Part shown: in pieces, positions 44,904 to 58,400 of the stretch
Numbering within the stretch: the first letter of the stretch is position 1
How the letters are laid out: the number at the start of each line of letters is the position of its first letter
From: Schistocerca nitens
Lineage: Eukaryota > Arthropoda > Insecta > Orthoptera > Acrididae
Assembly: GCF_023898315.1 (NCBI RefSeq)
Contig: NC_064614.1
Coordinates: 1,049,296,432 to 1,049,360,431 of the forward strand
DNA length: 64,000 bases
Direction of reading: 5' to 3'
Notes under the pieces: generated by a model
Told to the model about the DNA's origin: nothing
Seen by the model: only the letters and a program-made list of their open reading frames with translations
Database searches by the model: none
Program-made: the position numbers and the translations under genes

Positions 44904-46299
44904 GCAGCTGGGGAACACATATTCGGTCCTGGAGGGTAACAAGGTGGTAACAGGAAGAACATCTGACCAGCCATTAAATTAACCATTTGAACTGCAATCA
45001 TAACCATGCCATATGTGACAAAGGTATACTTTTATTACTTTTAATCTTGAACTTTCTCGTGGTAGCATGTTTGGCAACCGATGACACATTTTCAGACATG
45101 CTGCCACGACAAACAACATTAAAATTTTTATGTTTTGGCCAGGTCTATAATGTTCTGTATCACGGAGACTGCAAATTTTTTAATATGCCAGCAGAATGCT
45201 GGAATACACAAAATATGATTTGTAAACAAAATGTAGTCAAAGACAATGTTGAACCAGCTTCCACCAGAACAGTATTCGATCTCTCGAAAAATCGATTCTT
45301 GTACCAAAATAAAATGTTTTTCAAAATACATAAAGACCAAGTACAAAATACATTAACATCCTTATCATAATATACAAGATAACAACATATGTCAGATCAC
45401 AAATGAAAATAGAATCTTTGCAGCTATCAAAACTGTATTGTTTATCAAAATATGTAAACATTTCTACTATAACTGTACAGAAGACACATGGTGCTAGTGT
45501 CGTAGCTTAATTATTGTGTATCAGTAAAAAGAAATACACGTGAGTTGCATATTGGCAGTGCTGCTCTAATTTATAGGGTAAGCCACACTTGTCAACAAGA
45601 ATAGATCAATCTTTGTACCACACCTTAAAGGAAACAAAAATTTTCAGCATTATTTATGAGAATCCTTAAAATTTGTTTTATAACATCACAAAAACACAAG
45701 GAACTACTGCTGATCTAACTTACACTTTGAAGTACACTTGTCAATAAGAATAATTTGATCTCTGTACCACCTTTAACGAATTCAAAAACACACATGGATT
45801 CCTTATTGATACTTCTGATATAACGTACAGGTTCAAGAACATTTGTTGCTTACTGGCTTCTGCTGACATACAGTGGAAACCACATGATACTTCACTTGAA
45901 TACTGTACTGAATAGCAGTAATAAATAAGTACGAAACCTTCACCCTCTACCAGTAAGGCTAACTTACACTATCACACAGTGCAGACTACATGACACTTCA
46001 CTCTATGCATCGACCTGTGCAGCAAAATTGAAACAAATAGCCCTGTACATTCTACAGCAAAATTTTAACAAATAGTCCCATTTTATATTCAGTTAACAGA
46101 TAAGCATCAAATGCAATTGTAGCAAACTGCTCCATATAGTAGCATGTTACAGCGAAATCGTAACAAATTGTCCTGTACATCACCATGTTACAGCGAAATT
46201 GTAAGAATTTGCCCTATACAATAACAGTTAGAGATAATCATCACACAGAATTGTAAGAAATTGTCCCGTATATAACTATTTTATATTCGAATAGTTATT

Positions 46300-47065
46300 T
46301 TTCTGCATCTTCAACTTCAGTTTTTCTTAGCTTTGTTATTGTGACGTGATACAAATATTCGATAATTTAAAAATGGATTGTATTTTGGTGATGATGGCCA
46401 GCTGATGTGGCGATTGCCATTATCTCCTCTTATGGTGAATCATATTACCCTAAGTGCATGATTCATCATGCACATGCAGCTCCCCTTCTACACCTCCCTC
46501 ATCCTTCTTTACTGCATCTCCAAGCTGGCCATATTTTCTTAAGCTGACATAAATGCATGTGCACCATTTCAAACAAGCTGAGACTTCTTGACATCAGCAC
46601 ATGTACATTCAAAGTGATACAACTCGGTTGTCGAAGATTTTGAAAAATAATGCAGACAGTTATTGGTTTCTTTAAATCTGCCTACACAATTGCCAGCTTC
46701 TGGTGATAAAATACAGTTTTAAGATCCAGTAGTTGACACCTACTGTCAGGTTAGGGCATGAACACTGTCAGCTTCTGGTGTTACAACATTATGTGGACTC
46801 TTACTGCTGACACCAACCATCAGCAAATAATTTTTTAATTATTGTGTAAAATCATGCATTAAGGATGTCAATATTCATTATGATCAAGATAATAGCAATC
46901 ACCATGTCAACTGATCATCATTGTTCCAGAAGTAGCAATTTTTTATCATTAAAGATTTTCTATTGTATTACAGCAACTAAGTTAAGAGAAATCGCGTTTT
47001 AACTGCAGAAAAAGGCAATTTTAATATAAAATGGCAAGGAATAGGAGAATTTGCTACAATTTTAT
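46300..47065. other. Central spacer of the inverted repeat
   Basis: It separates the two arms. No long open frame or transposase motif is present. Confidence 0.4.
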
Positions 47066-48485
47066 TTGATAATTATCTGTAGCTGGCTATGTGCAGGGCA
47101 GTTTTTTACGATTTTGCTGTAACATTATGATGTATGGTGCACTTTGTCACAATTTTGTTTGATGCTTATGCGTAACAAAATGTAAAGTGGGTACATTTGC
47201 AACAATTTTGCTGCAACATTGTGATGTATGGGGCATTTCTTTACAGTTTTGTAGTGAAATATCAATAGATGGGGGAAGTATCACGTGGTAACCTCTGTGT
47301 TTTATTGCAACCTAGCATTATCAGCAGTAGATGACAAACATTTTGTACTGCAAGACAAAGTTAATATCCTAGTGTAGAGTGACTATTTGGCGTTTGGGTG
47401 ACTTCGAAAAGTAGTCTAAATAGCTTAGATGCAAGCACAGAAAGCCTCATTTCTTACCTATGTATATTACCACTCTTCAGTATGCTATTTTATCTCAGTT
47501 TCATATAGTCCCCAGTGTCTGTCAGCAGAAGTCAGTCGCTGGCAAATGCACTGTAATCTGTAAATCAGATCAGTAGTAGAAATAAACAAGAATGTTTATT
47601 TCTTTTTTACTGTTGTAGTGTCATTTCCTCTCAGATACATACTTCTCGAACAGCCAAGAGATCTAGACAGATTATCTGGCTGCCAATTTTGTTGCCTTCT
47701 TAGCACCACCCGGGGGTCACATGTGGGGCAAATTTCAGGTTTACACCCATAGACATGAAGCAACATTGACCCCCCAGGACTAGACATTTGTCTGTGAATA
47801 TATGTAATGTAGAATAATGTGACCTAATACTGAAATGTACTTAAATACTTTGCGCTAAATAAACTGTTGTAGAACAGTTGAACAACATCAGTAGTGCCAC
47901 ATGCGTTTTTTACTATTGTAAAAGAAACCTTGAAGTATTTTGATAAATGAGATAGTCACATCTTTTCTAGTAAAAACTGGTTTTTCGAGAGATCGAACTT
48001 TCCTCTGTGTGGAAGCTTGTCCATCATGGTCTTTGAACATATTGTGTCTACATATCGTATTTTGGTGCATTTAGAAGTTACACTTGATATTATGGAAATT
48101 TGCTGTTTAAGTGAGACAACACATTAAATATCTCATCAAAACTCACCGTTTTTGACACAGTTTGTTATGCTAAAGTATCTGGAAACGTGATCTCCATGGC
48201 TAAACTTTCCACAACAGGTAATTTCAAGATCAAAAGAAATAAAAAAGTGTATTAGTCAGTCAATAATATTAATTCTGTGTTTCTTGATGCATTGTCTTTT
48301 ATTCCTCAGCTTAAATGATGCTTTGTCAGTTCATTTTTGTAACAAAGCCTAATTTAGGCTTAAAAGATGAAGTGTCGATTATTAAAGCAGAAAAATAATT
48401 AGCCACATATGCTTTGTAGCGATAAGCAACAATTTATACATGGTAATAGTATTGTGGCACTTAATTTGAGAGTCCACAGTCATTG

Positions 48486-48692
48486 CCGTGTGGGATAGCT
48501 GAGCGGTCTGAGGCCATGTCATGGTCCACACAGCTCCCTTTGCTAGGGGTTCGAGTCCTTCCTTGGGCATGGGTGTGTGTGTTTTGTCCATAGCATAAGT
48601 TAGTTTAAGTTAGATTAAATAGTGTATAAGCCAAGGGACCGATGACCACAGCAGTTTGGTCCCATAAGATCTTACCAAAACTTTCCAATTTT
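48486..48692 (+). repeat. Second locust-type SINE, distinct body, inserted in the right arm
   Basis: The head gccgtgtgggatagctgagcgg and a ggggttcgagtcc B box are followed by a body with aagttagtttaagttagatt and ccgatgaccacagcagtttgg. Its insertion split the sequence tccacagtc, now present at 48,473-48,481 and 48,693-48,701. The left arm of the inverted repeat (42,440-42,455) preserves the empty site. Confidence 0.88.
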
Positions 48693-49345
48693 TCCACAGT
48701 CTTTTTTAGGCACAAAGTGTAAGTTGCACAATAACTGCACTCTCCCACTATCTGACAAATTATTGTAGTTAATATGTGTTTTATAGAGCAAAAAACCGAT
48801 GTAAATGTGGAAATATCATGTAGTAGTTAATTTGTTATTCCACAATCGGGTTTAGGTATCAAGTATAAGTTACACATTAATTCTCTCTTGTAGTAGTTGA
48901 CAAATTATTTTAGCTAACATGTGTTTTATAGAACAATAATACTGACAATTTAGATGTGCTAATTACATTGACATATCACTGTATCTACACTTACATATTT
49001 TTGATAAATAATTCCAACATCCTACTGTTAATATCTGTACATGTATCAAATGGGGAAATAACATTGTTTGTGCTTTTGTATTGTCGGTAAGTAATATAAA
49101 TGTGGGAATACTGTAATTTACCACAGGATTGTCAAAATTGTCATGTATTTTTGACAGATATTTTAGATGTAGTAATAACTTCATGACGTTTGACAGGCAT
49201 ATTAATTTAGCTAACATGTATTTTGTAGTGTTACCAAACAGTAGTACAGTGAATTTATATTTAGAAATTTTTAATTTGGGGTAGCATGATGCCTTATAGA
49301 AAGTGTGGCACAACGATCGAATTATGCTTCTTGACAAGTGCACTT

Positions 49346-49664
49346 TCACCTGTAATTTAGATCACTACTCACAGGCTACGTCACTGTTGTCAACATCTTT
49401 CTTTACTTACTGTAAATGATGGAGTACTTTAGAACATGACACCAATTTATAAAATAATACAGATTGTTCAGATTCGTTTTTGCAGGACCATGATAGTCGC
49501 TACATACTGATGGCCTATTTCATTTTTATAGCCAGTAAAATACTGGGCTGTAATTGGATGTCTCGCTTTAATGGCCAGTATAAGGCCACCATAACCTCAT
49601 GGATTGCACCCTCTTTGACTCTTACAGCTTTCTCCTCATGTGGATTATACAACATAAGCATGTA
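49346..49664. other. Spacer without recognised features
   Basis: No gene or repeat recognised. Confidence 0.35.
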
Positions 49665-50868
49665 TACTAATGAGCCAAAACGTTATGAACCTTGTTTAAT
49701 ATTATATTGTTCCATTTTTCAATCACAGTATGGAACAGGTTCTGCTTGGCATGGATTCTACAAATCCTTGATAGGATTCCAGAAGTATGTGGCACCAGAT
49801 GTCTACAGACGAGTCAAGAATTTTCCTGCAGGTTATGGAATGGTAGTTTATGGGCATGCAGCTGGCGACTGATATGCGTCACAGTGGGTAAAGACAGGCA
49901 CATTTGCTGCCCCAGACATCAATGTGTGTTCACTACAATGCCCCTCAAACCATTGTAGCACTAATCCAACTGTGCAATATGAACAGTTAGCCTACTGGAA
50001 GTCGTCATGGCTGGAGAGGGAGACTTTAAGCATGAAGCAATGCAGACAGTCAGCTATAACGTTCATATAGTTCACTGCTGTCATGATGACTTCGATTACC
50101 ACCACGATCCCATGGAAGCTCAGCTTACTGTACCCCACAGCATAATTCTGCCCTCACCATCTTGCAACTGTGGCATGGTGCGTGTTTCGTGCAACTTTTC
50201 ACCTGGATGACCACATGTAAGGTCCCAGCCATCGACCTGGTGTCACAAGAAGTGCAATTCATTCGACAGGTGATACATTTATATAGATACACAGTGAAAA
50301 CTTGGTGAATCTGTGCCCACAGCACTCACACTGACGATGTCACTGGGTCAACACAGGAATGCATAGTTGTTGATTGATAGGGAGCCCCAGGTTTAACATT
50401 GGCCTTTGATAAGTGTGCTGCTAAACACTTGTGCATGCACCAGCACTGCACTTTGTTGTCATATCTGTCACAGATCACTGCCTATCTTGGATTACACAGT
50501 GGGGAATTCTCCAACCTCTAAGTTTTGTGATGAGATGTGGACATCCAGTACCATACAGTCTACTCGTTATTTTAGCATACTTCGACCACTTTCCACAGAT
50601 GCTCTCGACAGTATATCTCCAACAGCCGAACAGCTTCGCTGATTCAGAGATTCTTGTTTCCAGTTGTAGCACCACAACGATGTGTCCTTTGGGAAAACCG
50701 CTTAATCAGTGGATTCCGTACTTGCGGCCCATGCCTCCGCTATAATGACTGTCCATTCGTCTCTCTTCCACTTACATTCTTTCCTTCCTGCATCATGTGC
50801 ATGCAACAGCATCAGGGGGCATTCAGCCTCGCAGTGGGCAATGGTCATAATGTTTTGGTTCATGAGTG
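49665..50868 (-). mobile_element. Tc1/mariner-superfamily transposon relic
   Basis: Ends tactaatgagccaaaacgttatga and ...tcataatgttttggttcatgagtg are inverted repeats flanked by TA at 49,663-49,664 and 50,869-50,870. The length of 1204 bp suits a Tc1-like element with small deletions. The transposase lies on the minus strand. Confidence 0.88.
49700..50700 (-). pseudogene. Tc1-like transposase pseudogene
   Basis: The minus-strand frame at 50,475-50,675 reads ISESAKLFGCWRYTVESICGKW and GCPHLITKLRGWR, a helix-turn-helix N-terminal half of a Tc1-like enzyme. The remainder is present only as fragments in several frames with multiple stops. It is clearly dead and more decayed than the Tc1 elements at 25 and 31 kb. 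Confidence 0.7.
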
Positions 50869-51069
50869 TATATGGTAGGAAGCTGCACAAGTGACGTCAT
50901 AAATGTTGACAAAGTGAGTCAGAAACTTCATAGTTATACTACTCAAATCGAACATAACAATTTTGCTTCATATTTAGGTGACGTCTGGTTTGTGGGGAGC
51001 TCAAATGCATGGTCACCAGTGCCCCTACAAATTTTTACACAGTCCAGTTTTTTTACACAGTCCAATCTA

Positions 51070-51222
51070 GCCACTGTCACAAATGATGATGATGATTAAA
51101 TGACGAGGACAACATCAACACCCAGTCCCTGGGCAGAGAAAATCCCCGACCCGGCCGGGAATCGAACTCGGGACTCCATGATCCAGAGGCAGCAACACTA
51201 GCCACTAGGACACGGGCTGCGG
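51070..51222 (-). repeat. Third tRNA-derived SINE family, antisense
   Basis: On the minus strand: head ccgcagcccgtgtcctagtg, B box gagttcgattcccgg (near 51,160), then gggattttctctgcccaggg, and a (GAT/CAT)-rich end near 51,077-51,090. It is a different family from the Leu/Ser-headed SINE. Confidence 0.8.
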
Positions 51223-52914
51223 ACTTCATGTTTAGTCTTCATTCATGAGGTTCCACTCCACTTACACAGGGAGTCAACAGCCATGACATATGAAAATGAG
51301 GGACGCAGCAGCCATGTCTGCTACTCGAGTACCAGAGAAGTTTTCCAAAGCTCCTTAAGATTTTCATCAAGCCCGCTGGCATCTGGCCTTAAGCTGGCAG
51401 CGACTTGTTGTCAACAGCAGGCATCAGTGCCTGTTCTGGACGAGTGGATGGTGACTGGCGCTTTGATTCCAGAGAAAGTAATTCTCATGTGACCCAAGCA
51501 GATATTAGCTGTGGTTTGTGGTGTTGTACAGCAGTGTATGGGAAAAGAGTAGGGCCAGTTGTGCTTGGTAGAAAACTTTGTTTGGGCAGAGGGCTGTGTC
51601 TGGCTATGTTTCCGCTTAAAGTGTGTTGGATATTATATTGCCAGAATTGTGGGGCTGCCGCAAATCCTACTGTTGTTTTCTGAAATAAATTTTCGTTGGG
51701 GAAGATTCAGTGTGAATTAGATCCTAGAGGTGCACCTTATTTTATTTTCTATTTGCTTAAATGATTTACCTTTCTCCCTTCCAATTTTCTGGCATTGTTT
51801 TAATTTCTGGTCTGTTTTATTTTGTCCTTTCACCAGCATTGTCTCACTTGGTCCTGTGGGCTTTAATTATCTAATCACTTTTATCTCTTGTTGTTTAACT
51901 GTAACTGTATTAGTTTTGGGGCTCCAGTCTGTCAACTGACATACCAGAGCTCCAAAACTGTGAGCTTTCTGTCCTGAGTTAGAATCTTGTTGTTTTATGT
52001 TTCTTGTCATTTCTTCCAGTTGTATAATTACTAGTGGTTTGCCTAAATATCATTTTGTGTCTTCCTTGTTGTGGTAACGTTATAATTATTTTGAAGGGCA
52101 CAAATTTCACCATCTGCTATATACGCTAAATATTGAGTTTATGCATATTTTTGGGTTAAGTGCTGGTCATTTTCCTTGTGTTTTACCTGATTTATTGAAT
52201 TCTGTAGTTATTAAATGTGTTTATGAGTTGTTAAGTATTTGTGCTCTCACAACCCCTATTTATATTTCCACTCCCACTATATCCTGCACCACATCATTTT
52301 CAATAAACCTCTCTCCCAAAATTAGCAAGAGTCCTATTACATCCCTCATGTTTGTGTTCCATCTAAATCCAAATTGCTCCTCTCTACCACTTTACCATAT
52401 TTAAAAAAAACGTTTTTGAGTATGGAACATTTAATCACTCAATCCTATTTGTGCAATGATAGAATCTGATGATATAGATTTTTATTATGTTCATACCAAC
52501 AACCAATCAGGTATTTAGTGAAAGGTATGTGTTGCCAACTTATAATAAAGGAAGATTTCATCTAGATGCGACAAAACCATCCCACCAACACATATGGAAG
52601 TGCAACAGTTGGGACAGAGCAAAGCTGTATGTTTCGTCCTACAACCTCCTCCATGAAGAGTTTGTAGATGAGATCATCGTGCCACTCCAAGTCAAACATA
52701 CTGGAGACATCTTGGAGTGCTGGTCCAATGTACGAAGTGTGTTACAGAAATAATGATATCTCTGTAACTGAACTGTATTCATTTTATACGTTAATGTAAT
52801 CCCCTTCAAATTACGTCCTTTCAGTGACTACACAGTGACAGAGACGTTTCCAATTTTTGTCAGTTCTGGAAGGCTTCTGCTGTAATACCCTTCACTTTAT
52901 CTGATATGCTGTCT
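51223..52914. other. Unique DNA, no recognised gene
   Basis: Open frames of 69-92 codons (51,405-51,683; 51,730-51,939; 52,487-52,753) have no motif or splice evidence. Confidence 0.35.
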
Positions 52915-53142
52915 GTCCCTGGTAGCTGAGTGGTCAGCACAACAGACCAACAAACTGTCAATCCGAAAGGCCCGGGTTCGATTCCTGGCTGGGTTGGACA
53001 TTTTGTCCCCTCAGGGACTAGGTGTTGTGCTGTTCTAATCATCATCAATTCAACACTATCTACTCACAAGTCGCTGAAGTGGCGTCAAATCGAAAGACTT
53101 GCACCTAATGGTCTACCCAAGGGGAGGCCCTAGTCATATGAT
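52915..53142 (+). repeat. SINE with tRNA-Asp-like head
   Basis: The A-box-like ggtagctgagtggtcagc is followed by GTC at the anticodon position (aactgtcaatcc) and the B box gggttcgattcctgg. The body contains ggactaggtgttgtgctgt, agtcgctgaagtggcgtcaa and gggaggccctagtca. It is a better-preserved relative of the copy at 38.6 kb. Confidence 0.88.
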
Positions 53143-54249
53143 ATTTACATTTACGTCTTATACACTCTTCTAAATACTATTCCAAGAATAAAATTACTCT
53201 CTTACAAGTAATTTAGGCTATCAGAAGAAGCCACAGAGACTCAGATCCGGCAAATAGTGAGGCTGAAAATCCAGGGGAATGTTATTTATAGCTAAAAAAA
53301 TCATTACAGAAGGTCCGCTGTGCCTTTTCCTGGGTCATTTAAGGACTTCAAAATAACAATATTGATTGACAGTTATCCTGAAGGTAGAAATATTTGGTGG
53401 ACGATCCCCTGACTGATCAAAAAAACTAAGCGTAGATTTTATTTGAGTTTTCCCAGTCTCACTTTGTGGATGGGGGGAGAGTTTGTGGTGTGCCACTCTT
53501 GGCGTTGGTGTTTTATCTCTGCATCATATTACAAAGTTATTTTCGTCACACTTCTCACGTGTCCTAATCCTATGTTGAAATTTGGTGGATGCTAAACATG
53601 TTCCACTTTAACTCGCAATTGATCATTCCAATAGTCAGTCGACAGTGTGCTCTCACAAGATAAACAGCTTTTTCCACGTTGTAATCAATTCTTGCAGCTG
53701 AATGTTTTGCAGCGTGATATTCTTCTTATACATTATCTCACCCTGCTTAAAACGACTTGCACCATCTGAAGACATGTGATCTAGACAGAGAACGCCCTTC
53801 ATAAGCCCTTTGTAACATTCAGTAAATCATAGAAGTAGTGGCACAGCATTGTTCGTGATTTTGTCAGTCTCTGTTCATAACGCTCATGACAAATACGACT
53901 TCACTTCAAATGCTCTCAACACTCGTGTTACAACAGTAATGAACTCATACTGGTTCTGTGTAAAGGACGCAATTCAACCTGACAGCCACGCAAAGGGGAA
54001 GATAATGGAATTGTTGGTTCATGTTCAGTGTTATCAGCCTCATACTTTTCCAACACACCTCGTATTCCCACTTTGTTAATAGACTTTCTCAGGACAGTTT
54101 ACGTCTATTTTTAATAGTCTTCCAGTTCAGTTCCTTCAGTGTCCCTGTGACACTCTCCCAAAGATTAAACAAACCAGAGACCGTTTGTGCTGTGCTTCTC
54201 TGTAAATTTGCAATGTCCCCTATTACTCCTATCTGGTACGGGTCCCACA
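53143..54249. other. Spacer without a confident assignment
   Basis: Parts of 53.2-53.9 kb might be a decayed DNA transposon, but I could not find a defining motif. Confidence 0.3.
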
Positions 54250-55300
54250 CACTAGAGCAATATTCTAGAGCCGTTCAGATAAGTGATTTTTAAGCAATCC
54301 CCTTTGTAAACTAACTGCACTTCCCCAGTATCTACCAACGAACCAAAGTCTAGCACCTGCTTTACCCATGACTGAACTATAAGCTCATTCCATTTCATAT
54401 CCCTACAAAGTGTTACACCCAGGTATTTGTGTGAGAGACAATGACTCATTCAAATTATAGTCATAGGATACTATGTTTTCTAGTTTTTGTACTGCACAGT
54501 TTTAATTCTCTGAACATTTAGAGCAACTTATCAGTCTCTGCACCATGTCGAAATCTTATCAAGATCTGATTGAATAATTATGCAACATCTTGCAGATAGT
54601 ACTTCATTATAGATAACTGCATTGTGTGCAAAGCATGATTTTGCTATTAATGTATTGTGTTAGGTCATTAATATACAACATGAACAGCATGGATTCCATC
54701 ATACACCTCTACACACCAAAAGTTACTTCTATGTCTGATGATGATTCTCCTGGATGCTGTGTCCTCCCTATCAAAAAGACCTCAATCCACTCACGAATTT
54801 CACTTTATACCCCCTATGATTGTACTTTTAACAATAAATGTAGGTATGGTACCGAGTTAAACGCTTTTCTGAAACTGAGAAGTATTGCATCTATCTGGTT
54901 GCCTTGGTCCAAAGCTTTCAGAATGACATTTGAGAGAAGTGCGACCTTAGTTTCACATAATAGGTGTTTTCGAAACCTATGCTGGTTTGTATTGATGAGG
55001 GCACTCTGTTCAAGATAACTCTTTATATTTGAGCTCAGAATATGTTATAGGATTCTACAATGCATTGATGTCAAGGATTCTGAACGGTAGTTTTATGGAG
55101 CACTTATACTATGCTTCTTGTAGACAGGTGTGACCTGTGCCTTTTTTGAAGAACTAGGCATGTTTTTTCTGTTCAAAGGATCTACGATAGATTAAAATTA
55201 GAAGAGGGACTAACTCAATCACAAATTCAGTGTAGAATCTAACATGGATTTCATTGGGGCATGGAGTTTTGTTCAATTTTAACGATTTCAGCTGTCTCTA
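54250..55300 (-). pseudogene. CR1-like LINE reverse transcriptase relic, target of the LTR element
   Basis: On the minus strand around 54,870-54,760 codons read KAFNSVPYLHLLLK and EIREWIEVFLIGRTQHPG, corresponding to RT motif A and the following helix region (normally KAFDSVPH...WI..FL..R.Q). MLYINDL follows near 54,680. Stops interrupt all frames. The recognisable LINE text ends abruptly at 55,300, where the LTR begins, so the LTR element inserted into it. Confidence 0.65.
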
Positions 55301-55412
55301 GAGAGGCACCCACATGCCTTGCTCATACTGTGGCATCAAGCAGTCTGGCCTGCAAGATGAGTGGTCTGCCAAGCGAGTGGATTCATTCTTATTTATCGAG
55401 TATCATGAACTC
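55301..55412 (-). repeat. 3' LTR, recognisable outer part
   Basis: gagaggcacccacatgcctt... is shared with 63,889-64,000. The LTR must be longer than 112 bp, because the match reaches the window edge. Confidence 0.75.
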
Positions 55413-58400
55413 TCGTACTCACAATTAAGTTACAAATTATCCTCCTATATGAATAATACGCAACGGAAACGCACATCTGACTATCAGTAACTTACAGAAC
55501 TCTGACTGTTCACTACGCACTAGCAATACCACATTTTCTTTTTTTTTTTTTATTTAACGGCTTTTATCAACACATGGCCATCGCACTGAATATGAGTGGC
55601 TCACACATTATAAATTCTGGACATCATGACAACATACATTTCGAAGGAAAAGACCACCAATCTTTTTCTTTTCACTATCTTATTTATTCCGATAAATTCT
55701 ATAACCTAAACACACAAATTCTATAACCTACAACAATAACACATGAGAAATGCCGCCCAGTGGGCATGGCTTTACATTGGTGATTCTCTATCTTACAGTC
55801 TCGTAATTATTTAACGCTACAGTGCACTTTCTGGATAGGACGGTGGATCTTTTTCTATATCTCACACTTCGACTCTCACAACCATCATCACGAAACTTTC
55901 CTCCAGACCGAGCGGTACAAAAGGAACACGCATAACCCACTACCTCTGAAACTACCTAGCTACTCTCCCATGCAAACCACACATACTTAAATTACATGAC
56001 ATGCACCACACTACAACATGAAATACAACACAGGGAATAGTCACAACATTATCACTTTCAGCTTTCCCACTTCAATTAATATTTATCCCAGTTTCACACG
56101 ACACTGCCCCACTTCGTAATTCTACTTTCCTACTATGAACTCTGGAGGTATATGCACGTCTTCCTGTGCAATGCAAGCCAAGTGGCGTTGCTGGATAGAC
56201 GGCTGACTCACCTTGCTTCTCTCTCAGAGTATGAATCAAGCGTCACACGGAAACATATCACGCAAAGTAATATTAAGAACATATTCATCACACACGCGAG
56301 TCCTCAACTGATACCATGGACGAGTACTTCTCTTTATCCTCTGTCTCATACACAGATTGAGACTCACACAGTACTCACCACGTGGAAGTACTCGTCTCTA
56401 ATTTCAAGTCCTGCACACGCCATTTCTTAAATATTTCAACTTATAGTACACACGCTAGTAATTCAGCTTAACTTAAGCACATGGAAGTATTTCAACTTAT
56501 TGCTACACGTGGTTTCATTGTGACCGTTGGTCACTTCCAAAGATTACTACGATCCCATTAATATTACCTGCCTGACATTTAGTTCTCCCCACAAAAGTTC
56601 CTGAAATAGAGAAATTATTATTTCAAACTACTCTTAAGTATTCCACATGCATACCATGTCTCCACTCTTTTGTCTTTACGGAACACACCTAAGACAGGTC
56701 TTAACAGCATAAGATCCAGCGGCAGAGTGCTGAAACATGGCCGTTCTTCAGGTCATCTCGCACCTCTGTCGAGGTGGGAGAAGACCATGCTACCGTATTG
56801 GTCAGCCACATTTCAGGCGCTCAAAGCTCCGGTAAGTTTCATCTCTTTGGTCCCACCAAAGGTGGCCAAAGGATCGTCTCAAAGATGATCATATATTCAC
56901 ATTCACTATCTGCGGTTAGCAGACGACCATACATTCATTCATTTCACAGATCTCACCAAACTGGATGTAGGGATTTATTTTGTGGGAGTGCACATGTGAT
57001 CAATAAAATAAATAAATTGTCATTCTTTCCCATACTGGTATCCGGCTTCGCTATATGAATTGAAATTGAGTTATTTTACAAAAAAAATGTGTTGTTCTGA
57101 CAAAAATAATGAAATACGTTGTACCTATTTTCAATGTCGGGCGGTACTGTACCCTTTCACCACCGGCTACCCATGCAGAAAAAAATGGCACGGTACTATC
57201 CTTGCAATGCGAGGGTAGTTCCGAACATTTTTTTTAAAGAAAGCTGTATTAGAACAAACGTAGCAAGTCATCAAAATAACCAGGAGGAGACCTTAGCCCC
57301 TGGTGACCTCAAATAGACGTCCAAATGCTGTTACTTTACCAAATTATTGACACAGTTGTTGCATTATTGTACTCTCCACAATCCAGAGTAATGTACACAT
57401 ACAAAATTACAACAATCCACATGACAAATAAAACATTACATCATAGAAATAAAAAATAATGTTGAGATAAAAATTTGCTTAGTTACTGGGATCTTCGTTA
57501 TTTTTATGAGTAATCCAAACTTCACTAATTCTATGAAAAATAAAAAAAATACTATTTGTACTCATGAAATTTTAAATAGCTCACCGTCCAACCACAGAAC
57601 AAGTAATCCGACATTCATAAATTGCGTTGTAATAATCTTTTACACGGCAATGTCTAAATACAAAACAAAACCAACAAAAGAAAAAATTGCGTACTCTAGT
57701 TCCATGTATAATGTCAGGCTCTATACCATTACTCTAAAATATACATCAAACCTACAGAGAAATAAAACTGAGAAGAAAAACAATGATATATACCACAAGT
57801 TACATACTGGTTACATAATATAGTTCATCTAAGACATCATGTCATACCTCATTAACTATCATCACTTAAGCAATTGCCACCACTACTCGACTGTGAGTTT
57901 AACCCTATCCTTGTCCACCAGTACAAATACCTGCTGCTGAGCTAGTCAGCCCATCAACTTTGATCAATACACGCAATAAATAGTTAGCAATAAGTGCTTG
58001 AATCCATCAGCAGCTCTCGTATCTTACTCTACTGCTTATTTCTCTGTTGTTACACATTTAGACGACAAGAACTTGCATTTCGACTAGCCTTCATTACACT
58101 TTAATGTGAAATATCACCACTGTGATAATGAAAATAAGTGGCTTCAGTCAACACACCAACAAGATCATTACTGTCCACAACATCAAAATGCATCCGTTAA
58201 TTCCGATATTTGTTGTGCAATGCAAACTCTTGTCCCCTGTGACAACCTTACTGACAAATGCAACAAGAGCCGCTACGTTAGTATTACGCCACTGGCTAAT
58301 AATTAAAGCAACATTGTACCAAATATTCTAATAAACATGTTACGTGTACTTGATAACCCAGAACAAACAAAAAAACACACTAACTATTCTAAACACAAAT

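Larger units (their letters stand above)
41926..49345. repeat. Large degenerate inverted repeat with internally repetitive arms (foldback-like)
   Basis: The left arm (about 41.9-46.3 kb) and right arm (about 47.07-49.35 kb) are inverted relative to one another. Anchors: 42,447-42,476 against 48,451-48,480 (29 of 30 bases complementary); 45,240-45,300 against 47,978-48,040; 46,010-46,250 against 47,070-47,280; 42,030-42,060 against 49,300-49,335. Within each arm short units recur (e.g. 'cttgtcaa(c/t)aagaat...gtaccac' at about 45,585 and 45,740; 'acagc(a/g)aaat(t/c)(g/t)taa' at 46,055, 46,148 and 46,189). Foldback elements have long, internally repetitive terminal repeats, which fits. No transposase was found; the termini are unresolved. 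Confidence 0.6.

Noticed and set aside
44748..45007. Cys/Val-rich frames resembling a cysteine-rich peptide
   Set aside because: They are translations of a (CA)n microsatellite.
41926..49345. CRISPR-like or satellite array
   Set aside because: Repeats are irregular in spacing, diverged and arranged as inverted arms, not as regular direct repeats with spacers.
53150..54080. Possible further mariner relic
   Set aside because: A few phrases looked transposase-like, but no catalytic or terminal motif could be located.
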